DNA from: a virus
Direction: 5' to 3' (one strand)
Virus record (IMG/VR): IMGVR_UViG_3300021170_000022
Location: 1 to 58,478 of that record
Length of the DNA: 58,478 nt
Position numbers and translations under genes: made by a program. Under the pieces are notes generated by a model, which worked only from the letters and a program-made list of their open reading frames with translations, searched no databases and had not been told where the DNA came from. Positions 22,684 to 31,908 of this stretch are shown here, piece by piece. Within the stretch, counting starts at the first letter, position 1, and every line of letters starts with the position of its first letter.

Positions 22684-23907
22684 TCAGTTATTGCCGGGCT
22701 GGTTGTGCCTCTTGATGTACTGTGGAACGAAACGAGTCTTCAGCGGCGGAACACCGTAAAAGATCATGGCACAAGAAGGCGCGATGGGTTCCCCCAAAGA
22801 CGCAAACGCAGCTGTTTCAAAAGACAAATCGACAGGCAGCAATTTCTTGACAAACGCGTAAGGTCCACCGACTGGGCATTCCCAAACAGCATTTGCTCCA
22901 TCATGCCAATCATCATATGGGAGCAAAATAATTCCATTCCAGAGCGAGCCATAGTTGACGCCATCGGAAGTTCCGAAAGCATTTCCGATTGGAGGTGGAA
23001 AGGTAAAAAGAGTGGAACCAATAACACCAGCACGCGTAACTTGAAAGTACGATACCTGGGATGTCTGGTTATTGGCAGCGTACATAAATGTATGGACCAG
23101 GTCATTTGCCGTGTCCATTATGAGGTTTGCAAAAAAGCTCGGACTCGGTCTGAGTACGATCTGACTACCCCAAGATGCACTACCGATAGAGTACAGTCGA
23201 TAATACGATTTCAGCCCCGTCCCACCTAAATTTCCATTATAGAAAACGCCTATGTCCCCGTTTGCATAAACAACAGTCTGTCCCTTAGAGGCTGCGTTTA
23301 TAAGGATCGGGAAATCCGTTACTGTTCCAAAGGGTGAACTCCACGCGAGCACACCAGAACTCATATCAAATGTGAACAGTGACCACCCAGCTGAAGGAGT
23401 CTGAACAAGGTTTGTAACTAGGCTTGTTCTTCCGTCCCAGTATGGATTGATATCGTTCGTGATCAACGGTGAGTTGCTAGAATCCAGTTCTGACCATGTT
23501 AATCCGCCGTCGGCGCTGCTAAGACATGCGAGATATACGTGCCCTCCAGAAGCCTTAACAACAAATAAAAAATAACGACCTTGGTAGAAAAAACATCCGC
23601 TAGCGTTTTCCCACAGTAACGTATGAAAGCTATAGGCAGTTCCAGGTGGAGGAGCAACTACTACCGGATTAAACGGCGGTCCGTTTTGAAAAAAGTTGAT
23701 ATTGTTATCAAGAACAGCAGTAATCCCTTGCGTAGCCGAGTCTGATGTGTTCACGGAACCAGCGCTGAACTGCCCAATGAAGTGCGTGAACGTGGGATCT
23801 TTGTATATCGCACCTTCTGCTTGCCAAACTCCCGAGACGGGATCTCGGAACGAGCGATATAGAGCGTTGCCGCTCATGATATTAAGCGCAAACGGAACCG
23901 TGCTCAT
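22684..23907 (-). CDS. Sialidase-like beta-propeller receptor protein
   Basis: This 407-residue protein follows the tail-tip gene with an ATGA overlap. It contains an Asp-box (SSADGGLTWSELD, pattern SxDxGxTW) and repeating beta-strand/aromatic pieces typical of a six-bladed sialidase-like propeller. Catalytic Arg triad residues cannot be assigned with confidence, so it may bind rather than cleave sugar. The gene is clearly richer in A+T than its neighbours, which points to recent acquisition and fits a fast-changing receptor-binding gene. Confidence 0.65.
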   Translation of the reverse strand: MSTVPFALNIMSGNALYRSFRDPVSGVWQAEGAIYKDPTFTHFIGQFSAGSVNTSDSATQGITAVLDNNINFFQNGPPFNPVVVAPPPGTAYSFHTLLWENASGCFFYQGRYFLFVVKASGGHVYLACLSSADGGLTWSELDSSNSPLITNDINPYWDGRTSLVTNLVQTPSAGWSLFTFDMSSGVLAWSSPFGTVTDFPILINAASKGQTVVYANGDIGVFYNGNLGGTGLKSYYRLYSIGSASWGSQIVLRPSPSFFANLIMDTANDLVHTFMYAANNQTSQVSYFQVTRAGVIGSTLFTFPPPIGNAFGTSDGVNYGSLWNGIILLPYDDWHDGANAVWECPVGGPYAFVKKLLPVDLSFETAAFASLGEPIAPSCAMIFYGVPPLKTRFVPQYIKRHNQPGNN

Positions 23908-26900
23908 GTCCTGACCGTCACTCCAAGATCCTGCCCAGGTGTCGTCATTCCAACCTGCGTGACGATGAAATCGATCCAGCCTCCCTCGGCGAACACTGCA
24001 AAATTGCCATGATCGATGACTGGCGGTGCACCGCCGGCAGCAAGCTGTAATTGGCCGTTGGCATCGAAAGGGTCGACCACAACCGGGAGCACATTCGGCG
24101 GCCAGTCTCGGCCAATGCCAGCGTAGGGAGCCCAGCCGCCGCTGTGGTAGGGCATATTTCGACCTTCGGGAGGATTGCCGGCTAAGTACGTGTCGAAAGC
24201 GCCATCGCCGAACTTCAATATCTCCAGGAGCCCGGCCGTACTCCTATCCGGAGTGATGTACACGACGTACACGATTACCGTTGCATCACCGCTCAGGCCA
24301 GTCGACGGCGTGGCCAGATCCGCGCTCATCGCGGTAACGCTCTCGGGCGCTCGAACCTGAATCCGCTTGTCCGCGACCGTGCCGACACGGCTCCCGCCGG
24401 CTCCAGCAGTCAGCGGCACACCCAGTGCTCCGAGATTGTATTGGGCGCCGTTCAGTAGCCGAAGCCCCGGAGCCGGTGGCGCATCCGTCGCACGCGACAA
24501 ATTCAGGGTGTACAGCGGACCGATGCCATTCGATCCAATTGCCTGTGCCGTGACCGCAAGCGGCATGCGATTGGCAAATGCCCACTCATAGACGGCCGGC
24601 ACGCCAGTAGCTCCGCTATTCGGAGTCGCTTCGGAGAGTGCGCGCGCGGATGTGGCCCTGAAGAATGTGCCGAAGCTCGCCTTCATCGTGCTGCCAAATT
24701 GAGCTTGGCTGGTAGGCACCCCGCCACCGGGATTGCGCTGAACGGTCAGAGCCCCATCGTCCCCAACGGCTATGATTAGATCAATTTCATAATTCGTGTC
24801 GTTCCAGACGATATAGTCGCCAACACCGAAGCCTTTTCCCAGCCTGCTGCTTCCGCCATAGCTCGGCACAAAGGTGTAGGGATCGGTGACATCGTCGATC
24901 GCTCCAATTCCCCACCACCCCGAGTCGCTCTCGTCCACCACAGGAGCCTCGAACTGCACCTGCTTGACCGCCCCGATTGTCGAAATCTCAGTGACCTGAA
25001 GATCATTGATCGTCAGCGTCGCATATCCCTCGCGCACTACTGTGAACGGAGTCCCGCTGAGCGCAGCCTGGCTGCCGAAGACAAAGACCATCCGGAACGG
25101 CCCATCGCCATCCTCGGACTCCTCACCCGTGACGTCGATCAAAAATGCCGCCAGAAAAATGGACTGCTGCGCGAAATCGCTAATCGGCAGCAGCACTGTC
25201 ATATCCTGGAATGGACTCGCCGTATCGATCTTGGTCGAATCGATCACATAAGGCCAGCCGGCTTCTACAATGATCCACACCGAATCCGGCCCGATCGTGA
25301 TCGGCGAATCCAGGATGTGCGTCGTTCCTGTGTTGGCGATGATGTTCGCCTTAGCCCCCCGCGAGGTTCCTTTGATCACTCGCAGCACCATGCCGCGCTC
25401 CAGATCCGGCGTTAGCCCGCTGTGCGGCGTTGGCGTTCGCGTATTGAAATCGTAATTGAGCGCATTGCTCCAGCCGGAATCGGTGATCCGGTAGGGATCC
25501 GCCGAGTTGTTATAGCCGAGAGTCGAAACCACGAAGACGTCCCCCGGCAGCACGATTCCATCCGCAACACGATCCAGCCCGAACGTTCCCGTGCTCGGGT
25601 CATACGAAAGGATGTTCGCGGCCCAGAACGGAATACTCGATAGCGGCAAATTAGCGTTGTCCCGGCCAATAATGATGAGCTGCCGCCCAACCCAGTTATC
25701 CTCGCCGGTCGGATCCCCAGCCTCCTTCGAGACCACGGAGCTACCGACCACGCTGTCGACCGCAGCACCGATGACACCTAGGTGGTAGCCGATGGTCGCC
25801 TTCAGCCGGATCGTCCGCAGATTCGGATTCGGTGCCGCATACGTCGACCGCAGCAGCGCCCCATCCGGAGGCGAGGACGGCGGCGACGCAACGAAGCCCA
25901 GCAGCGTGATCGTTCCCGGGTTGTATCCTCCAACCGGAGATGTAGGCGTCAGTGCTCCGGTCTGCTGGGCCCCCATCACATCCACTAGAAAATAAGCGTA
26001 GATTGTGAAATTGACCAAGCCGGGGAAGTTCGGCCAGGTTACATCCAGCTGCACCGAATTGATCGCGGCCGGCGGAGAAGACTGCGGAATCTCCACCGGA
26101 AATACTGCCGATGGCAACGTGTAATTTCCGTTCCCGTCGTCCGCCGTGACGCTGACATACAGGATGATCCCGCCCTGGATCGCACCGCCGGTTGGAACGA
26201 CTCTCGCCGCCGTGATGATCGGCGCCGGACATCCATCGATGACCTCATTGACCGGCTCGACTCCCGTAACATTCAGCCGCGGAAGCGCCCCGCCATCCGC
26301 CAGCGTGACCTGCGCACCGATCAGGTTCGAATACCCGAGCGCCACGTCAAAGGTGTGCTCCAGCGGATACATCGCGTCGTCCGCTGCCGCCTGAACCTCG
26401 TATGGCTGCCACTGCGGTGGAATCGGGAGCGGGGTATAGTTCAGGCTCACCCAGATCGACGGCACGCCAGCGCGATTCACCGAACGCAGCTCGAGCACGT
26501 ATTGCGTACCAGGGAGAAGCACCGGCAGCGGCATCTGCGTGACGCTGTCATCCACCGTCCCTAGTGAGATCCAGATCCCCGGCGGGCTCGCGATCAGTTG
26601 ATAGCGGCCCTGGATCGTCGTGACATAGGGATCCAGCGGCGCCGTCCAGGCTAGCGCCGTCCCGCCGCTGTCGTCGAAAATGACGTGCAAATTCGTCGGA
26701 GGGTCCGGCGTGAAGACCGTGTTCGGCAGCCCAGGATACTGGAATCCCTGCGGACTCAGCTCCTCAATGATCTCCCAGTCATAGACCGACGGATCCGTTT
26801 CCTGAACATCGATCTCGACCCCCAGCAGCACGATCTGTGCGCCGGCATCGTTCTGCTTTTCCAGTTTGAACCGTGATGCCAGCACCTCGAGCAGTTTGTC

Positions 26901-28634
26901 GTCCCAGCCGAAATAGGCCAGCGAAACCGCGAGGATGTCCAGCGGCGCAATCTGGTAGCCCACCATATTGAGCAGGAACGTGCCCGTGCCCTGCTGCCGG
27001 CGCCTCAGCAGCTCGATCTTGGCAAGCCTTTGCGCGGCCGCACAAGAAATTGTGAATGGAAGCTGAATATCCAGCCACCGGCGATCGCCACCGTCGTTCG
27101 CCAGGTTCTGGTCGTAGTCGTACTGCGGCGGACCATCATTATAGCCGTGCTCGGAGTCCTGCGCATACCGCGGAAAGTCGCTCGATTGCCAGTTGTTCGC
27201 CGGAGAAATATAGGTGCCCTTGACTCCATTGAAAAGCTCAGCGATCGTAACCGACGATCTCCACCGGATCGGCCCCGCCGCATTACTCGGGATCCAGTTG
27301 GCCGCCAGCGTAAGCGAAACTCCCGGCCAGATCGCCGGATAAATCACGATCGGAAAAATGTCCGGAACAATTCTTCCGCCGCACGACGTCAAGAGATTCT
27401 GTAGGATCTCGCCGCGCTTCATGGTCAGGTTGAAATGACCGCAGCAGGTATATCGCGGCTCGGTCGTCAGCGGCGAAGTCAGCGGCGAGGCCAGACCAAC
27501 TGGCTCATCACAGACATTGGCCGCGGCGATCAGCCCGGGAATCGAGACATCCGTTCCCAGAACATACTTGAATCCCCACGTCTGCTGCGTCAGGTAATCC
27601 GCAATGCACAGCGCGGCATTTTCGGTGTATCCGACGGTCGGCGGCGAGGTCCTCGGATCGACGATGTCGTTCTTGCCGCGGAGCAGAAAACTGATCTGCG
27701 GGATCCCGCCCGGGAAAATCTGCGAATCATACTCTAGCCGGATATGCACCGCCGTGAACCCCACCAGCGAGCAGAAGTTCGTCCAGGGATTCGGATTGTG
27801 CTGATTGTTCTGGACCAGCGTTCCGGTGTCGCCTTGTTTCGGCGTCCCGTTTGTCATGCCGACGAAAGTCTCACCGACCGTCTGTTGATGCCCCAGCCGG
27901 TTGTATGGCCCGGAATCTCCGATGCTCTCCAGGTAAACGTTCTTTTTGTAGTCCGCCCATGTCGTCTGGACCTGACCGGAATTGACGATGACACCCGGCG
28001 GGATCGGCGCTCCACCGGCAAGGAAATAGAAATCTATGCTGCCCGGCGTTCCTGGAACGTGACGAATGATCGTTACGGGGAATTTTCCGTTGATGCCCAA
28101 GCTCACCGGATGCACACCCGAAACGATCACCTGATCGCCATCGGAGAGCAACGGAATGTCGTGATTCAAATGGATGGTGACAACGTCGCCGATGCGCGTA
28201 ATATCGCTCGGATGGTCGATGAGAACAGTCTGCTGCAGCGGAGTGAAGCTGGTATTATTCGCCCCGATCTGGACGCGCTGATTGTCGAACAGCAGCTCGT
28301 CGACGCTTTGGCAGGAATGCGCCGCCAGCACGATGACCATGTCCAGCCATTTGTTGCTGTCTCCAAACTCCGCAAGGTAGACGATCGTTCCGCCGATGCG
28401 CGTGCGGCCGTAACAGACATCCCACGGCGCGATCGGATTGCGTGTAGTGGTCGCGAACCCCTGGACGGGCCCCTTAGCTAGCATCGTGCCGATGCCGCTG
28501 AGCACCAGGCCGGCGCCGGCGGTGATCAGCATCGCCGTAAGCGGCGTCGAGGCGCCAAACGTGACCACCTCGAGCACAATACCCGTGGCGATCAGCGCTG
28601 CGCCGGCAACCGTTTCTATGATGCCCTTAGACAC
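23904..28634 (-). CDS. Tail tip / host-specificity protein (J-like)
   Basis: This 1576-residue protein is the central tail-tip protein. The N-terminus has a hydrophobic segment (GAALIATGIVLEVVTFGAST, then PLTAMLITAGAGLVLSGIG). The NPIAPWDVCYGRTRIGGTIV block follows, as in many siphophage J/tip-attachment proteins. The middle carries a fibronectin-type segment around 650-740 (PPTNLHVIFDDSGG, then YQLIASPPG and LPGTQYVLELRSVNRAG). The C-terminal third is beta-rich and should carry the receptor-contact region. Upstream neighbours NlpC-like and DUF2163-like are the expected partners. Confidence 0.9.
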   Translation of the reverse strand: MSKGIIETVAGAALIATGIVLEVVTFGASTPLTAMLITAGAGLVLSGIGTMLAKGPVQGFATTTRNPIAPWDVCYGRTRIGGTIVYLAEFGDSNKWLDMVIVLAAHSCQSVDELLFDNQRVQIGANNTSFTPLQQTVLIDHPSDITRIGDVVTIHLNHDIPLLSDGDQVIVSGVHPVSLGINGKFPVTIIRHVPGTPGSIDFYFLAGGAPIPPGVIVNSGQVQTTWADYKKNVYLESIGDSGPYNRLGHQQTVGETFVGMTNGTPKQGDTGTLVQNNQHNPNPWTNFCSLVGFTAVHIRLEYDSQIFPGGIPQISFLLRGKNDIVDPRTSPPTVGYTENAALCIADYLTQQTWGFKYVLGTDVSIPGLIAAANVCDEPVGLASPLTSPLTTEPRYTCCGHFNLTMKRGEILQNLLTSCGGRIVPDIFPIVIYPAIWPGVSLTLAANWIPSNAAGPIRWRSSVTIAELFNGVKGTYISPANNWQSSDFPRYAQDSEHGYNDGPPQYDYDQNLANDGGDRRWLDIQLPFTISCAAAQRLAKIELLRRRQQGTGTFLLNMVGYQIAPLDILAVSLAYFGWDDKLLEVLASRFKLEKQNDAGAQIVLLGVEIDVQETDPSVYDWEIIEELSPQGFQYPGLPNTVFTPDPPTNLHVIFDDSGGTALAWTAPLDPYVTTIQGRYQLIASPPGIWISLGTVDDSVTQMPLPVLLPGTQYVLELRSVNRAGVPSIWVSLNYTPLPIPPQWQPYEVQAAADDAMYPLEHTFDVALGYSNLIGAQVTLADGGALPRLNVTGVEPVNEVIDGCPAPIITAARVVPTGGAIQGGIILYVSVTADDGNGNYTLPSAVFPVEIPQSSPPAAINSVQLDVTWPNFPGLVNFTIYAYFLVDVMGAQQTGALTPTSPVGGYNPGTITLLGFVASPPSSPPDGALLRSTYAAPNPNLRTIRLKATIGYHLGVIGAAVDSVVGSSVVSKEAGDPTGEDNWVGRQLIIIGRDNANLPLSSIPFWAANILSYDPSTGTFGLDRVADGIVLPGDVFVVSTLGYNNSADPYRITDSGWSNALNYDFNTRTPTPHSGLTPDLERGMVLRVIKGTSRGAKANIIANTGTTHILDSPITIGPDSVWIIVEAGWPYVIDSTKIDTASPFQDMTVLLPISDFAQQSIFLAAFLIDVTGEESEDGDGPFRMVFVFGSQAALSGTPFTVVREGYATLTINDLQVTEISTIGAVKQVQFEAPVVDESDSGWWGIGAIDDVTDPYTFVPSYGGSSRLGKGFGVGDYIVWNDTNYEIDLIIAVGDDGALTVQRNPGGGVPTSQAQFGSTMKASFGTFFRATSARALSEATPNSGATGVPAVYEWAFANRMPLAVTAQAIGSNGIGPLYTLNLSRATDAPPAPGLRLLNGAQYNLGALGVPLTAGAGGSRVGTVADKRIQVRAPESVTAMSADLATPSTGLSGDATVIVYVVYITPDRSTAGLLEILKFGDGAFDTYLAGNPPEGRNMPYHSGGWAPYAGIGRDWPPNVLPVVVDPFDANGQLQLAAGGAPPVIDHGNFAVFAEGGWIDFIVTQVGMTTPGQDLGVTVRT

Positions 28635-29084
28635 TCAAACCCGCCACGCCCGCACCGCTCGATCCATCGCAATGGGCCCGAACCCCACCTCGGCCGCGAT
28701 CAGAATCCTTAGCCCATTCATCGCCACAATTCCCAACGAAAAATCGCGCGGCCGCCGAACCAGCACCATGTCCCCACGCGCAGCTCGCAAAGCTGGAACC
28801 TCGCCCATCTGGTGCGTTGCCGCGACTGCTTCCACAATCCGCGCGACTGGCGATCGTCTTTCGTGCCCTGCCGCACCGCAATACCGCGCGATCGCCCCCA
28901 TCGCCGCAGCCCGCGACCGATACACCCCGCGAAACTCCGCCGCGATATCGATGCCGGTCATCGCCTGAACGGCATCTGCCACAAACAAGCAGCAGTCCCA
29001 CGATCCGTATGCGAATTTGCGCGCACGATTCTCAGCCAGAAAACTTTCTAGCCTTCGCGTCCAATCAGGCAATCGAATCAGCAC
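28635..29084 (-). CDS. NlpC/P60-like tail peptidase (DUF6950-type)
   Basis: The 149-residue product contains YGSWDCCLFVADAVQAMTGI at about 26-45, then DIAAEFRGVY, which I recall from DUF6950-type NlpC-like phage proteins just before the tip gene. A Cys in WDCC is the likely nucleophile; the matching His is not obvious. Such proteins open peptidoglycan during DNA entry or help tail-tip assembly (compare lambda K). GTG 29084 is used as the start. Confidence 0.75.
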   Translation of the reverse strand: MLIRLPDWTRRLESFLAENRARKFAYGSWDCCLFVADAVQAMTGIDIAAEFRGVYRSRAAAMGAIARYCGAAGHERRSPVARIVEAVAATHQMGEVPALRAARGDMVLVRRPRDFSLGIVAMNGLRILIAAEVGFGPIAMDRAVRAWRV

Positions 29085-29085
29085 T

Positions 29086-29667
29086 TCAGATGTTGTTGGT
29101 TGATTGTGGAACCGTGCCCCAATAAAGCGTCACTTCTTGTAGCGACGGTACAAACTGCAGCCCTAGATCGCCTGGATTCGACATCTGGGCATCCTGCAGC
29201 GTGAGGCGTCTATCGACCGCAACGTTCATATCCATGAGCCGGTTCTCGCATTTGAGCGAGATCACGGCCTCACCGCCCGAAATCAGAAACTCCGGCTGGT
29301 CCATGCGCCCGGACCACGATGTCAACGGATCGGCGATCAGCGCCCCACTCGAATCGAACAACGCGAGGAAGACGCTAACCGGCAACCCAATCTGGATCTC
29401 CTGAAGCGCATCCGCCAGCATCGCGGGATCGATTCCACTGAGCGTAAGCGTGACCCCTTTCGCCTCGATCGTCGCTCCTTCTTCGATTACCGAAATGCCG
29501 CCAAAGGTCCCAACCCCGACATAGGTTTGGCCGTTCCAGACCATCGGCCCGGTTCCGCTCCACACGTACACCGTTCCGGTGACAAAGTTTAACTGAACAA
29601 GGATCGCCGGATGCAGGATGGACGCCTGAAGCGCCGTCAGCATCGCGCCGCTCATTGGACGTGGCAT
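29086..29667 (-). CDS. Distal tail protein (DUF2163-like)
   Basis: This 193-residue beta-rich protein is located where lambda L/M-type proteins lie. It contains TYVGVGTFGGISVIEEGATI and EAKGVTLTLSGID, followed by IQIGLPVSVFLALFDSSGAL and WSGRMDQPEFLI. These are typical of tail proteins that join the tube end to the J-like tip. Its ATG overlaps the preceding stop (TGATG). Confidence 0.75.
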   Translation of the reverse strand: MPRPMSGAMLTALQASILHPAILVQLNFVTGTVYVWSGTGPMVWNGQTYVGVGTFGGISVIEEGATIEAKGVTLTLSGIDPAMLADALQEIQIGLPVSVFLALFDSSGALIADPLTSWSGRMDQPEFLISGGEAVISLKCENRLMDMNVAVDRRLTLQDAQMSNPGDLGLQFVPSLQEVTLYWGTVPQSTNNI

Positions 29668-29942
29668 CAGTAGAACAGCCGGTAGACTTTATCGCCGGCC
29701 TTTTCGAAATAGAGGCACCACGAATTCAATCCCGCGCTCCCGCCGCGGCCTTGCACAAAGTTCGTAGCGCCGGGCTTCATCGGAATTCCCATCTCTGCCG
29801 CGATGTCAGGACCGCCGATCCACACCTTGCCCTGGTTGCCGCTATCGGCGTAAAGCTGGGCTGCACTCAACAGATAGAGATTGGCGCCCAACGGGAGCCT
29901 TTCTCCGTCCTCCGATGCAATCAATGGTGCTGGCGCGTTCAT
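29667..29942 (-). CDS. Small virion-associated protein
   Basis: The 91-residue product reads ANLYLLSAAQLYADSGNQGK, then VWIGGPDIAAEMGIPMKPGA and TNF. The piece VWIGGxxIxxxxGIPMKPG resembles small beta-sandwich head or tail decoration proteins (nVyiG...V..stG.pL.pG). The ATG lies 4 bases after the previous stop. It is probably part of the particle surface. Confidence 0.6.
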   Translation of the reverse strand: MNAPAPLIASEDGERLPLGANLYLLSAAQLYADSGNQGKVWIGGPDIAAEMGIPMKPGATNFVQGRGGSAGLNSWCLYFEKAGDKVYRLFY

Positions 29943-29945
29943 AAC

Positions 29946-30359
29946 TTAATCGAAGATGACGGTGAGGTTTGTAGCGCCGCTGGTCAACACGCAAATCCCG
30001 TTGGCGAACGATTGCTGAAACTCGATCGTGAATGGATTCGACACCGTCGAAGGTAACGTGATCACAGCCTTCGGATTCGTCGACGGCGTCCCCGTGCAGC
30101 TCGCCGAAGCCAGATCGAACAGTTTGATCGTCGCGCTAGCCACCTCGGTGGTAACCGTGATTCTTCGAAGCGTCCCGGCAGTGGCCTTCACAGCCGTGGT
30201 AGCCGCCGCGATGATCATCGCCGAATTGGAAGCCACAGGCTGTACCGTCCACGTGGCGGATTGCGACACAGGAGTCGCGTTTGCGGATGGATTGAGATCG
30301 GCCCGCGTCGACGCGACCAGTAGGATCAGGATGACTACGACCATCTGGAAAATCTTCAT
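29946..30359 (-). CDS. Exported beta-rich protein (virion-operon secretome)
   Basis: The 137-residue product starts with a signal peptide (MKIFQMVVVILILLVASTRA). It continues as a Thr/Ala/Val-rich beta-sandwich-like domain (TLRRITVTTEVASATIKLFD, then VSNPFTIEFQQSFANGICVL). Two cysteines (SCTG and GICV) could form a disulphide after export. The body resembles small phage appendage domains. Being encoded inside the tail operon yet carrying an export signal is the odd point. Confidence 0.65.
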   Translation of the reverse strand: MKIFQMVVVILILLVASTRADLNPSANATPVSQSATWTVQPVASNSAMIIAAATTAVKATAGTLRRITVTTEVASATIKLFDLASASCTGTPSTNPKAVITLPSTVSNPFTIEFQQSFANGICVLTSGATNLTVIFD

Positions 30360-30363
30360 GTTT

Positions 30364-31044
30364 CTACTCCCTGGTCACCAGGTGCAGATTCAGCGCCGAT
30401 GAAGTTCCGGCGATCGCGGTGATTCCGGACGCCATGATAACGCCGGACAAATTGATGCCATTGTTCCCCCCGAATCCCATGTTGGAGTTGGCCGGAACGG
30501 TGAAATCTGCGTTTCCGCCTAACCAGATGATCGGCGTGCCGGTTTTGTCCGCCAGCCTGAACGTGACCGCCGAGTTCGTAATGTTATTAACGAATCCTTC
30601 GACGATACATCCGGTTACGGAGCTGACGCTGGTTCCGGCGCCGGTCGCGATGCCCACCGTGTTATGAACCACCAAAGACGATCCGGAGCCGCTGCATCCG
30701 GCCGGCAAGGACATAATAAACCCCAGCAGATTAGTCCCAGCAGGAAGTGCATTTGTGATTGACGTGATGGTTCCTACATTCACAGTCCCGCTGTCCGTGA
30801 TCACATGACCGATGACATTTGATCCCGGAGGCAGGGCGTTCACGGAAACCGTCCCTGAAATGGGCTGCGTGACACCGCTTCCATCGACCTTCCACGCCGA
30901 GGCACCAGATGGCCCCTGAGTAGCCGTAACACTCGACCCCGGTCCACCGGATTGATTCAATTGCGCCATCATGGACCCGGCGATAAACAAGGCGCATATG
31001 ATCAGCGCCATCCAGACGCTCGGCGTCATGTGAAATCTTTTCAT
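30364..31044 (-). CDS. Exported or membrane-anchored fibre-like protein
   Basis: I use ATG 31044 (MKRFHMTPSVWMALIICALF), preceded by AAAGGGGG. The signal/anchor (IAGSMMAQ) leads into Gly/Ser/Val repeats (ISGTVSVNALPPGSNVIGHV, SGTVNVGTITSI). A C-terminal beta domain follows (NNITNSAVTFRLADKTGTPI, then IWLGGNADFTVPANSNMGFG). The last part resembles phage decoration/fibre domains. Two cysteines are far apart. It is probably placed on the cell envelope or added to the particle after export. Confidence 0.65.
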   Translation of the reverse strand: MKRFHMTPSVWMALIICALFIAGSMMAQLNQSGGPGSSVTATQGPSGASAWKVDGSGVTQPISGTVSVNALPPGSNVIGHVITDSGTVNVGTITSITNALPAGTNLLGFIMSLPAGCSGSGSSLVVHNTVGIATGAGTSVSSVTGCIVEGFVNNITNSAVTFRLADKTGTPIIWLGGNADFTVPANSNMGFGGNNGINLSGVIMASGITAIAGTSSALNLHLVTRE

Positions 31045-31071
31045 TTTTAGAATCCCCCTTTCGTCTAACAA

Positions 31072-31482
31072 TTAGACCGGTAAGATGAAATATTCCGCGT
31101 CGACTTCGCTGTTCGGCGGGGACGCCGTGCTCACCGCGACCATCGCCGGCACCGTGACGCCCGCCGGAAGTTCCATCAGAATGCAACGTCCGGAGCTGCA
31201 TCGCCCCAGCACCGTGCCGCTAACCGCGGAAAGAAGCTCGATCACGTCCGTCGCAGGCCCATTATTCTTGATCAAAATCTCGCCCAACACCGTTGGCGGC
31301 GACGTCAACAGCGGCCCAAGTGGTATCGCTAGCCCAGCACCCCCAACAGGAACCTGCATCGTGGCGAGCTGGTAGTCCTTACCAGCAGTCTGAAATCCCG
31401 CCGCCGCGATCGCCAGCGACTTGGTGGCGATATTGTTTTTCGTGAACTGCAGCAGTACATTGATAGTGCCGTTGTTCGCCAT
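31072..31482 (-). CDS. Virion-type beta protein
   Basis: This 136-residue protein has no signal peptide. It reads MANNGTINVLLQFTKNNIAT and continues with AMVAVSTASPPNSEVDAEYF and short Gly/Pro turns. The layout resembles small tail or decoration proteins lying between tape measure and tip genes. The two cysteines in GRCSSGRC are close together. Function by position only. Confidence 0.55.
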   Translation of the reverse strand: MANNGTINVLLQFTKNNIATKSLAIAAAGFQTAGKDYQLATMQVPVGGAGLAIPLGPLLTSPPTVLGEILIKNNGPATDVIELLSAVSGTVLGRCSSGRCILMELPAGVTVPAMVAVSTASPPNSEVDAEYFILPV

Positions 31483-31497
31483 TGGTCTTTTCCTCTT

Positions 31498-31905
31498 CTA
31501 GATGGCTTCGCGAATCTCGAAGCTGATGCCGTACAGCCGAGAGTCATTGATCGACCACTTCCGCGTGTTCGACTTTAGCCGCCAGTAACGCGGCTGCGGT
31601 GGACTCGTTCCCGCCGTGATGCTTTCCGGATACTTTGCCGCGAACGCCGAGGTGAACTGGAATACATTCGCGATGCCCTGCAACGCGCGTAGAAATGCAA
31701 GCCATTCCTGAGCATCCGTGTCGGTCATCGGCGGCATATACACCATCGCCTCCATGTACGTCGCGCCCCACTGGTAGACCTGCATCTGCCCGGTGAACGG
31801 CGAGACGTTGCCCGAGACGATATCGACTACTGAAAACTCGATCGACGCCGGCGCCGGCGGCGTTCCCGGAATCGTGATCACATTCCAACCGTTGTAAAGC
31901 GGCAC
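31498..31905 (-). CDS. Distal tail / tail-tube-end protein
   Basis: This 135-residue protein directly follows the tape measure gene. The motif VSPFTGQMQVYQWGATYMEA, then MVYMPPMTDTDAQEWLAFLR and ALQGIANVFQF is typical of a widespread siphophage protein (SPFTGxxQvxxWxaxxxxxxvxxPPMxxxxAxxWxAFLxxLxG). The family is placed at the distal end of the tail tube. Good match to the family length. Confidence 0.75.
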   Translation of the reverse strand: MPLYNGWNVITIPGTPPAPASIEFSVVDIVSGNVSPFTGQMQVYQWGATYMEAMVYMPPMTDTDAQEWLAFLRALQGIANVFQFTSAFAAKYPESITAGTSPPQPRYWRLKSNTRKWSINDSRLYGISFEIREAI

Positions 31906-31908
31906 CGG

